Shown: positions 1-5,695, counted from the first letter of the stretch. The stretch is 9,075 nucleotides of DNA from Spirochaetaceae bacterium (GCA_031272345.1 JAISTZ010000013.1:1-9075); one strand, 5' to 3'. Translations and numbers: made by a program. Notes: generated from the letters alone by a model not told the origin.

Positions 1-507
1 CCCCCGACGGGGCGGTTTCCCCAAAGAGGCGCTCAATGCCCGTCACCGGGACGAAGGTTGCCGTCACGGTAACCGCAAAGTTTTTGACAAAGTCCTGCCC
101 CTTGGCAAGGCCGTTTGCAATCCGCGCGGTGATAACCGCCGTGCCCGCCCCCAACGCCGTAAAGGCGCTCCCGGTGACGGCCGCCCCGGTGGTTCCGGCG
201 TCGGAGACGGCCCACGAAACCGCCCGGTTCGTGGCGTCCCCCGGCACGATAACCGGGGCCAGTGTGAGGGGTTCGCCCGCGGCCGCCCCGTCCGTATGCC
301 CGTAATGTCCCTCACCGGCACGAAGGAGCGGTCCTCAAGGTAGTCCCGCAGGGTGTAGAGATCGCACCCCGGAATGAGGCCCGTGATGAGCAGGAAAAGG
401 GCCGCGAGGCAGAACCGCCCCCGGGGCCGGCTAGTCAGACCCTTGTGTGTGTGCATGTGTAGATGTGATGTGTGTGTGGTGGGTAATTTTTTTGTCCTTC
501 TGTTCAT
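1..507 (-). CDS. Surface lipoprotein with Big_2 (Ig-like) repeats; partial, apparent frameshift
   Basis: The reading frame from ATG 507 encodes a basic N-terminus, a hydrophobic stretch (CLAALFLLITGLIPGC) and a lipobox ending in Cys48 (codon 364-366), so the product is probably an exported lipoprotein. The mature part starts a repeat with FVPVRDITGI. Near 296-301 this frame becomes arginine/proline-rich nonsense. The next minus frame instead continues sensibly to the left edge (GEPLTLAPVIVPGDATNR, then a WAVSDAGTTGA core, then VTVTATFVPVTGI), which is a bacterial Ig-like group 2 repeat followed by the start of a second. Joining the frames requires one missing base, or four if the usual ITGIPT is assumed. 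The gene is therefore a pseudogene, a sequencing error, or read through by frameshifting. Start choice is uncertain: Met18 (454-456) would give a more normal signal peptide length, but an AGAAGGA sequence lies 12 bases upstream of ATG 507. The C-terminus lies outside the window. The ligand or role is unknown. Confidence 0.72.
444..480. repeat. Imperfect TG/CA dinucleotide tract
   Basis: This is a TG-rich run, mainly TGTGTGTG units broken by CA and GA, lying in the first codons of the lipoprotein gene, where it encodes His/Thr-rich residues before the signal peptide core. A heptamer of T (A on the coding strand) lies just upstream at about 487-493. If translation begins at Met18 most of the tract would be untranslated leader. 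Such tracts can slip during replication, but the repeat is interrupted, so phase variation is only a possibility. Confidence 0.5.
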
Positions 508-556
508 CCATCACACCAATCCTTCTTCCACCGCTCTACCGGAAAAACGCTCCATA

Positions 557-585
557 AGTGTAGCACGAAAAAAGGGTTGTGTCAA
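557..585 (-). promoter_or_regulatory. Sigma70-type promoter for the lipoprotein gene
   Basis: Reading the minus strand, TTGACA (580-585) is followed after exactly 17 bases by TACACT (557-562). The -35 is a perfect consensus match and the -10 matches 5 of 6. Transcription would start near 550, giving a leader of about 43 bases to ATG 507. Confidence 0.7.
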
Positions 586-638
586 GCGGAAATGTCCTGC
601 GTGGTTGAATTTGGCATTGATGCTGAGGCACACGCGTG

Positions 639-667
639 TTGATTTTTTTTGAAGAAAGCGCTATACT
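639..667 (+). promoter_or_regulatory. Sigma70-type promoter for the small membrane protein gene
   Basis: TTGATT (639-644) and TATACT (662-667) are separated by 17 bases. The predicted start near 674 leaves a leader of about 50 bases before ATG 725. It is divergent from the lipoprotein promoter, and the 53 bases between the two -35 boxes show no obvious operator. Confidence 0.6.
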
Positions 668-724
668 GTTGTAGTGGATAATGAGCAGTATTGATTTGGT
701 AAAAACCTGGCTAGGAGGCTGAGT

Positions 725-829
725 ATGGGACAGTTGTTCGCCGGTATAACATTGCTTATCATTAGCGCGGGATTATTCCTCCTCGCGCAAGTCATTAGAA
801 AAGGCGGCCGCCGGTCCGCCGAAAAATAG
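725..829 (+). CDS. Small single-pass membrane protein (34 aa), function unknown
   Basis: ATG 725 is preceded by a consensus AGGAGG (713-718) at a 6-base spacing, and a good promoter lies upstream, so this short gene is well supported although its product has only 34 residues. The product has a short N-terminus, a hydrophobic segment over roughly residues 4-24 (AGITLLIISAGLFLLAQVI) and a basic tail (RKGGRRSAEK), which predicts one transmembrane helix with the tail in the cytoplasm. It ends with TAG at 827-829. Its last 57 bases overlap the 3' end of miaA on the other strand. I do not recognise the family. It could be a stand-alone membrane peptide, a regulator of a membrane complex, or a type I toxin-like peptide; no antisense RNA gene is evident to favour the last. 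Gene confidence rests on the initiation signals, not on homology. Confidence 0.68.
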   Translation: MGQLFAGITLLIISAGLFLLAQVIRKGGRRSAEK

Positions 830-1723
830 TTTCTGTAACGTACCCAACCCTTCCTTGGAGGGCGCCGCCGGGTGAATCACCACGCCCTTCCGCTCCATCC
901 CCCGGAACCAGGTCTCCTGGCGCTTGGCGAACCGGCCGATTTCCACGGCAAGGGTCCGGGAGAGGGTCTCCCTGTCCGGGATTTTCCCCTGCAAAAACCG
1001 GGCGATCTGGCGGTATTCCAGCCCCAGCCGCTCCAGGCGCTCCCAGGTCACCCCGCCCCGGTGCAGTCCCTCCACCTCATCTATCATCCCGGCCTTAAAG
1101 CGCGCCTCCAGCCGCAGGGCAATCCGCTGCCGCAGAACCTCCCTGGGAAAGAACAGCCCCAGGACAAGGGGCGCGATTTCGGGCCGGGGAATCCTGGGCC
1201 GGGCGTTGTCCCTGAGGGCCGTCGCGATTTCGATGGCCCGGATCAACTGGCCGCGCTCCCTGGTGTCGGTGGTGTTGTGGAGCTTCCCCTTTTTGAGGGT
1301 GACGAGAATTTCCGTGAGCTCCCCCATGGACTTGTCCGCAAGGGAGGCCCGCAGTTCCGGGTTTTCCGGCGCTTCGGCGAACTCATAGCCCCGGATGAAG
1401 CTGTCCAGGTACATCCCCGTGCCCCCAACCACGATGGGAACCTTCCCCCTGGCGGAGATCTCCCTAAAGGCGGCGTAGGCGTCCCTCTGGAAGTCGAACA
1501 CGCTGTATTCCTCCGAAAGGTCCGCGATGTCGATCAGGTGATAGGGGACGGACCGCCCCCCCAGGACGTATTCCCCCAGGTCCTTGCCGCTCCCCAGGTC
1601 CAGGCCCCGGTAGACCTGGCGGCTGTCCGCGGAGATGATTTCCCCGTTCAGGGCGTCCGCCAGGCGCACCCCCAGGGCGGTCTTGCCGCCGGCGGTGGGC
1701 CCCAGAAGGACGATGCAGTTCGT
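773..1723 (-). CDS. miaA: tRNA dimethylallyltransferase (MiaA)
   Basis: MiaA transfers a dimethylallyl group from DMAPP to N6 of A37 in tRNAs that read codons starting with U, the first step to (ms2)i6A. The P-loop GPTAGGKT lies about 8 residues in, followed by SADSRQVYRGLDLGSGK (substrate Asp and DSxQ region), PYHLIDIADLSEEYSVFDF, the GGTGMYLDSFIRGYEF motif, DTRERGQLIRAIEI, and the C-terminal RFAKRQETWFR typical of the family. The length of about 316 residues fits. No ATG, GTG or TTG exists between the upstream gene's stop (TAG, 1733-1735) and the P-loop. The best start is ACG at 1721-1723, with AGGGG (1730-1734) six bases before it, giving the family-like N-terminus (M)NCIVLLGP. A GTG start at 1667-1669 would remove the P-loop. 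The gene follows the thioesterase gene in one operon and its ribosome binding site overlaps that stop. Identity is certain; the start is not. Confidence 0.93.
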   Translation of the reverse strand, partial: TNCIVLLGPTAGGKTALGVRLADALNGEIISADSRQVYRGLDLGSGKDLGEYVLGGRSVPYHLIDIADLSEEYSVFDFQRDAYAAFREISARGKVPIVVGGTGMYLDSFIRGYEFAEAPENPELRASLADKSMGELTEILVTLKKGKLHNTTDTRERGQLIRAIEIATALRDNARPRIPRPEIAPLVLGLFFPREVLRQRIALRLEARFKAGMIDEVEGLHRGGVTWERLERLGLEYRQIARFLQGKIPDRETLSRTLAVEIGRFAKRQETWFRGMERKGVVIHPAAPSKEGLGTLQKLFFGGPAAAFSNDLREEE

Positions 1724-1732
1724 TTTTAGCCC

Positions 1733-2620
1733 CTAATCTATGGTGAGTTTCCGGGTCATCCTGGAGGCCGGAAGCCACAGAGTCCGCGCCCGGAAGACCT
1801 CCGTGCCGTCCCCGGCGCGGGCAATCGAGTGGATGCACCCGGTCTCCCCATCGGGCCCCCCGTCCTGGACCACCGCGGTTCGGCAGAGGAGGGCGTCGCC
1901 GAATTTTGCCGGGGTGACGTAGTAGGTGTCCAGTCTGGAGACCCGCTTTTCCCGGAAAATCCCCGCCGGGGTGAAGGACAGAATCCACCTGACGTAGTTG
2001 AGGTTGTTCACGTGGCCGTTCATGTCGATGTCGAGAACCGTGGGGCAAAGGGACGCCTCCGTATGGGCGGTGTTGACGGCGGGGGAAAAATCCTCCGGCA
2101 GGCCGAACCGGGGAAAATCCGAGGGGAGGGAGTCCTCGTCCCGGAAAGGGAGGGTTCCGAACATGGCGGGATCCGGGCGCAGGGGCTTTCCGGTGTTCGT
2201 GTCCGCCACGAGCCAGCAGGTGGTTCCCCGCAGGAAGGGCGAGCGGGGCTGGTCTATCCTCCTGTCCGAAAGGCCGATGGCGGCGTTCACCGAGGCGTTC
2301 TTGCCTCCGGGGGCGTAGGAAAAGGCGAAGTCCCTGTTGCAGAAGAGTCCCCGCACGGGTTTTGCCCAGGTGGCGCAGGAGAGCCGGTCGAGCCACAGGG
2401 GGTATTCGGCTATTTCTATGCGCTGTTTGACGATAATCCAGGTCATGTTTTTTTGCTGGAGGTGGGGGATGGAAAGCCCCCCGGTGCCGTAGTGGAAGGA
2501 CGCCAGGTTCTGGGTGAGGGACAGGAGGGAGAGGAGGGTGGCCGCGCACTCCCCGTCCAGGTCGCTCGCCTGCACAACGGCGTCCATTGTGTATGTGGTA
2601 TGGTCCATGGGCGGAAGCAT
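1733..2620 (-). CDS. Acyl-ACP thioesterase (FatA/FatB-like, PF01643 family)
   Basis: The product (295 aa from ATG 2620) should hydrolyse acyl-ACP to free fatty acid in the cytoplasm, a role in lipid supply or chain-length control. It reads as two tandem hot-dog domains. The N-terminal one contains NMTWIIVKQRIEIAEYPLW, a hallmark of the family, then the RDFAFSY strand and the TTCWLVADTNTGKPLRP strand. The C-terminal one carries DMNGHVNNLNYVRW, with the catalytic Asn/His motif (NxHVNN), then SRLDTYYVTPAKFGDAL. The open frame extends upstream past 2620, but that part crosses the AT-rich divergent promoter and overlaps the plus-strand gene, so it is excluded. Neither ATG 2620 nor ATG 2606-2608 has a clear Shine-Dalgarno sequence. 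The gene precedes miaA, with only 9 bases between its stop and the proposed miaA start. The family call is firm; the chain-length preference cannot be read from sequence. Confidence 0.85.
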   Translation of the reverse strand: MLPPMDHTTYTMDAVVQASDLDGECAATLLSLLSLTQNLASFHYGTGGLSIPHLQQKNMTWIIVKQRIEIAEYPLWLDRLSCATWAKPVRGLFCNRDFAFSYAPGGKNASVNAAIGLSDRRIDQPRSPFLRGTTCWLVADTNTGKPLRPDPAMFGTLPFRDEDSLPSDFPRFGLPEDFSPAVNTAHTEASLCPTVLDIDMNGHVNNLNYVRWILSFTPAGIFREKRVSRLDTYYVTPAKFGDALLCRTAVVQDGGPDGETGCIHSIARAGDGTEVFRARTLWLPASRMTRKLTID

Positions 2621-2653
2621 ATCACGGAGCGTGGTTTTTTTCAACGCATGTGA

Positions 2654-2665
2654 TATAATTATAAT
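2654..2665. promoter_or_regulatory. AT-rich divergent promoter core
   Basis: In a GC-rich setting this short stretch holds two overlapping TATAAT boxes on the plus strand (2654-2659 and 2660-2665) and one on the minus strand (2658-2663), placed between the divergent thioesterase gene and the DUF1801 gene. No convincing -35 is visible for either direction, so these are -10 elements only. The plus transcript would begin near 2672, consistent with translation from ATG 2690, not ATG 2672. Confidence 0.5.
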
Positions 2666-2689
2666 GTAACTATGGACAAGGAGAAAGTG

Positions 2690-3460
2690 ATGGACAAGAT
2701 GTTTTCCGGGGTCCGGGCGCAATGGCTCCCCCTTTACGAAGAAGTTAAAAAGCAGACAAAAGCGGCCCTTGGCGATTTTGAGGAACGCGAAACAGGGAAC
2801 GCCCTGTTTTGGCGTCATTCCTTTGTATTCGCGGAAATTATGGTGCGGAAGGATTGCCTTGTCGCGGCATTCCCGGCGCTCGTCCCGCACCCCGAATGGG
2901 AGCCCCTGCGGATAACCCGGATTTCCCTGCACCGGGCCATGCACTTCTTCGAGCTCCGTGACGCCGCCCGGATTCCCTGGCTTGTGGAGCGCTTCGCCGA
3001 GTCCTACAGTCTCACCAAGTCAAAAAAAACAGGAAAAAATCCCATCCTCAAGCGGATTTCCACCGCCGAGGGCTGGCAGGACCACGCCTCCGTCGGGGCC
3101 GCCACCGTGGACGAATATATCGCGGGCTTTTCGCCGGAGGTGCGGGAAAAACTGTCCGCCATACGGCAGACCATCCGCGGGGCCGCCCCGGAGGCCCTGG
3201 AAAAGATCAGCTACCAGATGCCCGCCTTCTGGCAGCGGGGAGTCCTCATCTACTTTGCGGCCTTCAAGGACCACCTGAGCATCTTCCCCGGAGCGGAGGC
3301 GGTGACGGCCTTTAAGCACGAACTGGAGGATTACTCCACCTCAAAGGGCACGATTCTCGTCCCCTACGACAAACCTGTCCCCTATGAGCTCATAGAAAAA
3401 ATCACCCTTTTCCGGATAGACCAGGGTCTGCGGAAAAAGCGCCGCCGCAAGAGAGCCTAG
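2690..3460 (+). CDS. DUF5655-like N-terminal plus DUF1801 C-terminal protein
   Basis: The start at ATG 2690 is preferred over the in-frame ATG 2672 because AAGGAG (2678-2683) lies six bases before it and the TATAAT boxes sit only just upstream of 2672. The product has 256 residues. Residues about 1-125 resemble the DUF5655 domain (HSFVFAEI ... WLVERFAESY). Residues about 138-245 are a clear DUF1801 domain (the YdhG/frataxin-like fold): VDEYIAGFSPEVREKLSAIR, then KISYQMPAF, YFAAFKDHLSIFP, and TSKGTILVPYDKPVPYELIEKI. The tail is strongly basic (RKKRRRKRA), which could bind nucleic acid or be a disordered end. DUF1801 proteins are often annotated as putative iron chaperones, but the biochemical role is unproven and I assign none. 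Its stop codon overlaps that of the convergent serine acetyltransferase gene inside a single CTAG (3457-3460), leaving no room for a separate terminator. Confidence 0.85.
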   Translation: MDKMFSGVRAQWLPLYEEVKKQTKAALGDFEERETGNALFWRHSFVFAEIMVRKDCLVAAFPALVPHPEWEPLRITRISLHRAMHFFELRDAARIPWLVERFAESYSLTKSKKTGKNPILKRISTAEGWQDHASVGAATVDEYIAGFSPEVREKLSAIRQTIRGAAPEALEKISYQMPAFWQRGVLIYFAAFKDHLSIFPGAEAVTAFKHELEDYSTSKGTILVPYDKPVPYELIEKITLFRIDQGLRKKRRRKRA

Positions 3461-4302
3461 AGGCTTACGGAGGTGTCCGGAGGCACCGACGACACCACCC
3501 AGGCGTTGCCCCCGATGGTGCTTCCCCGTCCCACCACCGTATCGCCCCCCAGGATGGTGGCCCCCGCGTAAATCGTCACGTCGTCCTCGATGGTGGGGTG
3601 GCGCTTTTTTCCCAGGAGGTTCTTCTTGACGCTCAGGGCCCCCAGGGTGACACCCTGGTACACGGTGACGTTCTTCCCGATGACGCAGGTTTCCCCGATG
3701 ACGACCCCGGTGCCGTGGTCGATAAAGAAGGACTCCCCGATTTCCGCCGCCGGGTGGATGTCGATGCCCGTCTTGCCGTGGACGTATTCGGTGAGTATCC
3801 GGGGGATCAGGGGGGTCCCGTTCACGTGGAGGAAATGGGCGATTCGATACACGATGATCGCCTCGATTCCCGGATAGGACAGGATGATTTCTTCGATGCT
3901 GGTGGCAGCCGGGTCCCCCCGGAGGGCGGATTCTATGTCCTTGTTCAGGGTGCCCCTGATGTTGGGGATCTCCCTGAGGAGGGAATACACGGTCTGTTCC
4001 GCCAGGTCGAAACACCCGGACACGTCCCTTCCGGCCGTGCTGAACACGTAGCGCATGGCCTTTTGAATCTCCCTGGTCAACAGCCTGACAACCCGGTGAA
4101 TCCGCTCCCCCGTGATGTACCGGATGTTGTTGGACTCGGCGAAGGCCGAACAGGAGAAGGCGGGAAAAAGCAGACTCCGCAGGTCTTCCACAACCCCGAT
4201 CAAGACCTGGCGGTTGGGGAAATTTTCCGATTCGTGGTACCTGAGGCCCCCGTTGGCCTTGTAGGAATCCAGGATGCTGTCGACGATCGCGTCAATTTTC
4301 AT
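3457..4302 (-). CDS. cysE: Serine O-acetyltransferase (CysE/EpsC type)
   Basis: The 281-residue product should transfer acetyl from acetyl-CoA to L-serine, giving O-acetylserine for cysteine synthesis. The N-terminal half is helical and includes the family's RGDPAA segment at residues 128-133. The left-handed beta-helix begins near residue 178 (TGIDIHPAAEIG) with hexapeptide repeats through residue 270. FFIDHGTGVVIGET holds the catalytic Asp195-His196 pair, and KRHPTIEDDV supplies His235, equivalent to the second catalytic His of E. coli CysE. The chain ends soon after the helix (PPDTSVSL) and lacks the long C-terminal tail that in E. coli contacts cysteine synthase, so complex formation and feedback inhibition may differ. 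The gene is monocistronic here. Its ATG lies only 8 bases after a -10 box, so translation probably starts on a leaderless or nearly leaderless message. No T-box or other riboswitch leader can fit. Confidence 0.92.
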   Translation of the reverse strand: MKIDAIVDSILDSYKANGGLRYHESENFPNRQVLIGVVEDLRSLLFPAFSCSAFAESNNIRYITGERIHRVVRLLTREIQKAMRYVFSTAGRDVSGCFDLAEQTVYSLLREIPNIRGTLNKDIESALRGDPAATSIEEIILSYPGIEAIIVYRIAHFLHVNGTPLIPRILTEYVHGKTGIDIHPAAEIGESFFIDHGTGVVIGETCVIGKNVTVYQGVTLGALSVKKNLLGKKRHPTIEDDVTIYAGATILGGDTVVGRGSTIGGNAWVVSSVPPDTSVSL

Positions 4303-4310
4303 AGGGGAGA

Positions 4311-4339
4311 ATTATATCCCCCCGCGGTCTCTCGGTCAA
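4311..4339 (-). promoter_or_regulatory. Sigma70-type promoter of cysE, predicting a leaderless mRNA
   Basis: On the minus strand TTGACC (4334-4339), a 17-base spacer and a perfect TATAAT (4311-4316) are followed by only eight bases (TCTCCCCT) before the ATG at 4300-4302. A start point about 7 bases after the -10 falls at or next to the A of ATG. The intervening bases contain no Shine-Dalgarno sequence. Confidence 0.72.
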
Positions 4340-4347
4340 CCGGCCCT

Positions 4348-4376
4348 TTGACATCCGGGGTCTTCCGCGGTAGTAT
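4348..4376 (+). promoter_or_regulatory. Sigma70-type promoter of the DinB-rsmI unit
   Basis: A perfect TTGACA (4348-4353) is followed after 17 bases by TAGTAT (4371-4376), a 4/6 match to the -10 consensus; an alternative -10 TATATG at 4374-4379 has poorer spacing. This promoter is back to back with that of cysE, the two -35 boxes being 8 bases apart, so one bound regulator could affect both. The leader to ATG 4424 is about 40 bases. Confidence 0.6.
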
Positions 4377-4423
4377 ATGACCAGGGACACGCTGGAATGT
4401 GCGGCATGTTCCCGGGAGGCGCT

Positions 4424-4942
4424 ATGCAAAAAGAAACCCTGACCCTGCTTGCCCGGTACAACCGGGGGGTCAACACGGAAATGGACGGTCTTATCAACAC
4501 CCTTACCCCGGAGGAATGGGAGAAGAACCTGGGGGGCTTTTTCCCCTCGGTCCGGGCCCTCTGTTCCCACCTCTACGTCTGCGACTTCAACTGGCTCAAG
4601 CGGTTCTCCGCCCTTCGCCCCTTCGCCGCCTTAAAAGCGCCCTGCTTCCAGCGGGAGCCCTACTCCTTCACGGAGGTCCTCTTCAGGGACAAGGCCGACT
4701 ACCTGGCGAAAAGGCCGGAACTGGACGGCCACATCGCCGCCTTCATCGCCGAAGTCACCCCGGAGGACCTGAAGTCACCCCTCAGGTACACGGATTCCAG
4801 CGGTAAGGTCTACGAAAAAAATTTCGGCGGCCTGGCGCTCCAGAGTTTCAACCACGACACCCATCACCGGGGCATGATTTCCCTCTACCTGGAGCTCCTG
4901 GGCAAGCCCAACGACTTCAGTTCCCTGGGGAAGGTCCTGTAG
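4424..4942 (+). CDS. DinB-family (YfiT/DinB fold) protein
   Basis: The 172-residue product is a DinB-like four-helix protein. His49 (ALCSHLYVCDFNWLKR) and the pair His144/His148 in NHDTHHRGMISLYLELLG form the metal-binding triad typical of this superfamily, whose members include metal-dependent transferases and hydrolases, many without a known substrate. The start at ATG 4424 is chosen because GGGAGG (4414-4419) precedes it by 4 bases; an in-frame ATG at 4397 has no such signal. The gene heads an apparent operon with rsmI, which begins 10 bases after its stop. Despite the family name there is no reason to infer DNA-damage induction here: no LexA-like box is seen at the promoter. The family is clear; the substrate is unknown. 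Confidence 0.85.
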   Translation: MQKETLTLLARYNRGVNTEMDGLINTLTPEEWEKNLGGFFPSVRALCSHLYVCDFNWLKRFSALRPFAALKAPCFQREPYSFTEVLFRDKADYLAKRPELDGHIAAFIAEVTPEDLKSPLRYTDSSGKVYEKNFGGLALQSFNHDTHHRGMISLYLELLGKPNDFSSLGKVL

Positions 4943-4952
4943 GGAACCGGGC

Positions 4953-5648
4953 GTGTCGACCCTGTACATGGTGGGGACTCCCATCGGCAACCTGGGGGAC
5001 ATAACCCCCAGGGCTCTGGAGACCTTCCGGGAGGCCGACGTGATTGCCTGCGAGGACACCCGGCATACCCTGGGGCTTTTGACCCACTTCGGCATCAGGA
5101 AGCCCCTCCTGTCCTGCCGGGCCCGGAACGAGGCCGCTGCCGCGCAAAGGGTGACCGCCCTTTTGGATCAGGGCAAGACCGTGGCCTACGCCAGCGACGC
5201 GGGGACTCCTGGCCTGAGCGACCCCGGGGCGGTCCTTGCGGACGCGGCCCGGGACGGGGGCCACCGGGTGGTGCCCATACCGGGGCCCTCGGCCTTTGCG
5301 TCCCTCCTCAGCGCGGCGGGTCAGGTGGGAAAGACCGTCGTGTTCGAGGGGTTCCTGTCCCCCAGGGCCGGAAGGAGGAACGCCCGGCTTCGGGAGCTCA
5401 TGGCCACGGGGTGGGGGGTTCTCCTCTATGAATCCCCCTTCAGGGTGCTCAAGCTTTTGGCCGCCATCGCCGATATTGATACGGAACGGCGTGTTATCGT
5501 GGGCCGGGAGCTCACGAAGGTGCACGAGGAAATCCTGGCGGGTTCCGCCGGGGAAGCGCTGGAGGCGTTTGCGTCCAGGGAGAAAATTCAGGGCGAATTT
5601 TCCGTGCTTATCGGCGGGACAAAAAATATCGAAAAAAACTGCACCTAA
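4953..5648 (+). CDS. rsmI: 16S rRNA (cytidine-1402-2'-O)-methyltransferase RsmI
   Basis: RsmI uses SAM to methylate the 2'-O of C1402 in the decoding centre of 16S rRNA. The tetrapyrrole-methylase fold is recognisable throughout: YMVGTPIGNLGDITPRAL at the N-terminus, ADVIACEDTRHTLGLL, YASDAGTPGLSDPG, VVPIPGPSAFASLLSAAG, FEGFLSPRAGRR, LLYESPFRV and VGRELTKVHEE. The start is GTG 4953, with AGGGA (4941-4945) seven bases before it and overlapping the DinB stop, which implies translational coupling. At 231 residues it is shorter than the E. coli enzyme (about 286), ending just after the catalytic domain (GEFSVLIGG) and lacking the C-terminal extension. An 11-bp inverted repeat covers its last codons and stop. 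Confidence 0.93.
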   Translation: MSTLYMVGTPIGNLGDITPRALETFREADVIACEDTRHTLGLLTHFGIRKPLLSCRARNEAAAAQRVTALLDQGKTVAYASDAGTPGLSDPGAVLADAARDGGHRVVPIPGPSAFASLLSAAGQVGKTVVFEGFLSPRAGRRNARLRELMATGWGVLLYESPFRVLKLLAAIADIDTERRVIVGRELTKVHEEILAGSAGEALEAFASREKIQGEFSVLIGGTKNIEKNCT

Positions 5649-5660
5649 GTTTTCGATATT
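5625..5660. repeat. Perfect 11-bp inverted repeat at the rsmI end
   Basis: AATATCGAAAA (5625-5635) and TTTTCGATATT (5650-5660) form a perfect stem around a 14-base loop that contains the rsmI stop codon. The stem is AT-rich and no T-run follows directly (a run of six T comes only at 5671-5676), so it is a poor intrinsic terminator. It ends just upstream of the flgM promoter and could serve as an operator, a 3'-end stabilising hairpin, or a weak terminator. Confidence 0.55.
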
Positions 5661-5666
5661 AAGCCC

Positions 5667-5695
5667 TTGATTTTTTCGCGGAACTTACCGATAAT
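5667..5695 (+). promoter_or_regulatory. flgM promoter, overlapping sigma70 and sigma28 signals
   Basis: TTGATT (5667-5672) and GATAAT (5690-5695) at 17-base spacing form a reasonable sigma70 promoter. The same DNA reads ACCGATAA at 5687-5694, a 7/8 match to the sigma28 (FliA) -10 consensus GCCGATAA. Eleven bases upstream of it, TGATTTTT (5668-5675) is a weaker 5/8 match to the -35 TAAAGTTT. The promoter lies between rsmI and flgM, so flgM can be expressed independently of the operon. Confidence 0.5.

Noticed and set aside
64..300. Continuation of the signal-peptide frame of the lipoprotein to 64
   Set aside because: After the frame break the translation is Arg/Pro-rich and lacks the Ig-like pattern, which is found in another frame.
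798..820. GC-rich palindrome (GGCGGCCGCC) followed by TTTTCT on the minus strand, like a terminator
   Set aside because: It lies inside the miaA coding region before its stop, so acting as a terminator would truncate miaA; best explained as coding sequence overlapping the small gene.
872..1729. 285-codon open frame on the plus strand opposite miaA
   Set aside because: Pro/Gly/Gln-rich low-complexity translation, no ribosome binding site, exactly antisense to a well-recognised gene; a GC-content shadow.
1829..2653. 274-codon plus-strand open frame opposite the thioesterase gene
   Set aside because: Antisense to a conserved enzyme with full family motifs; translation shows no domain and no initiation signal.
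2621..2944. Upstream extension of the thioesterase frame to 2944
   Set aside because: It crosses the AT-rich promoter core and overlaps the divergent gene; homology begins only after the ATG near 2620.
3598..4380. 260-codon plus-strand open frame opposite cysE
   Set aside because: Shadow frame; cysE has all catalytic motifs and its own promoter on the other strand.
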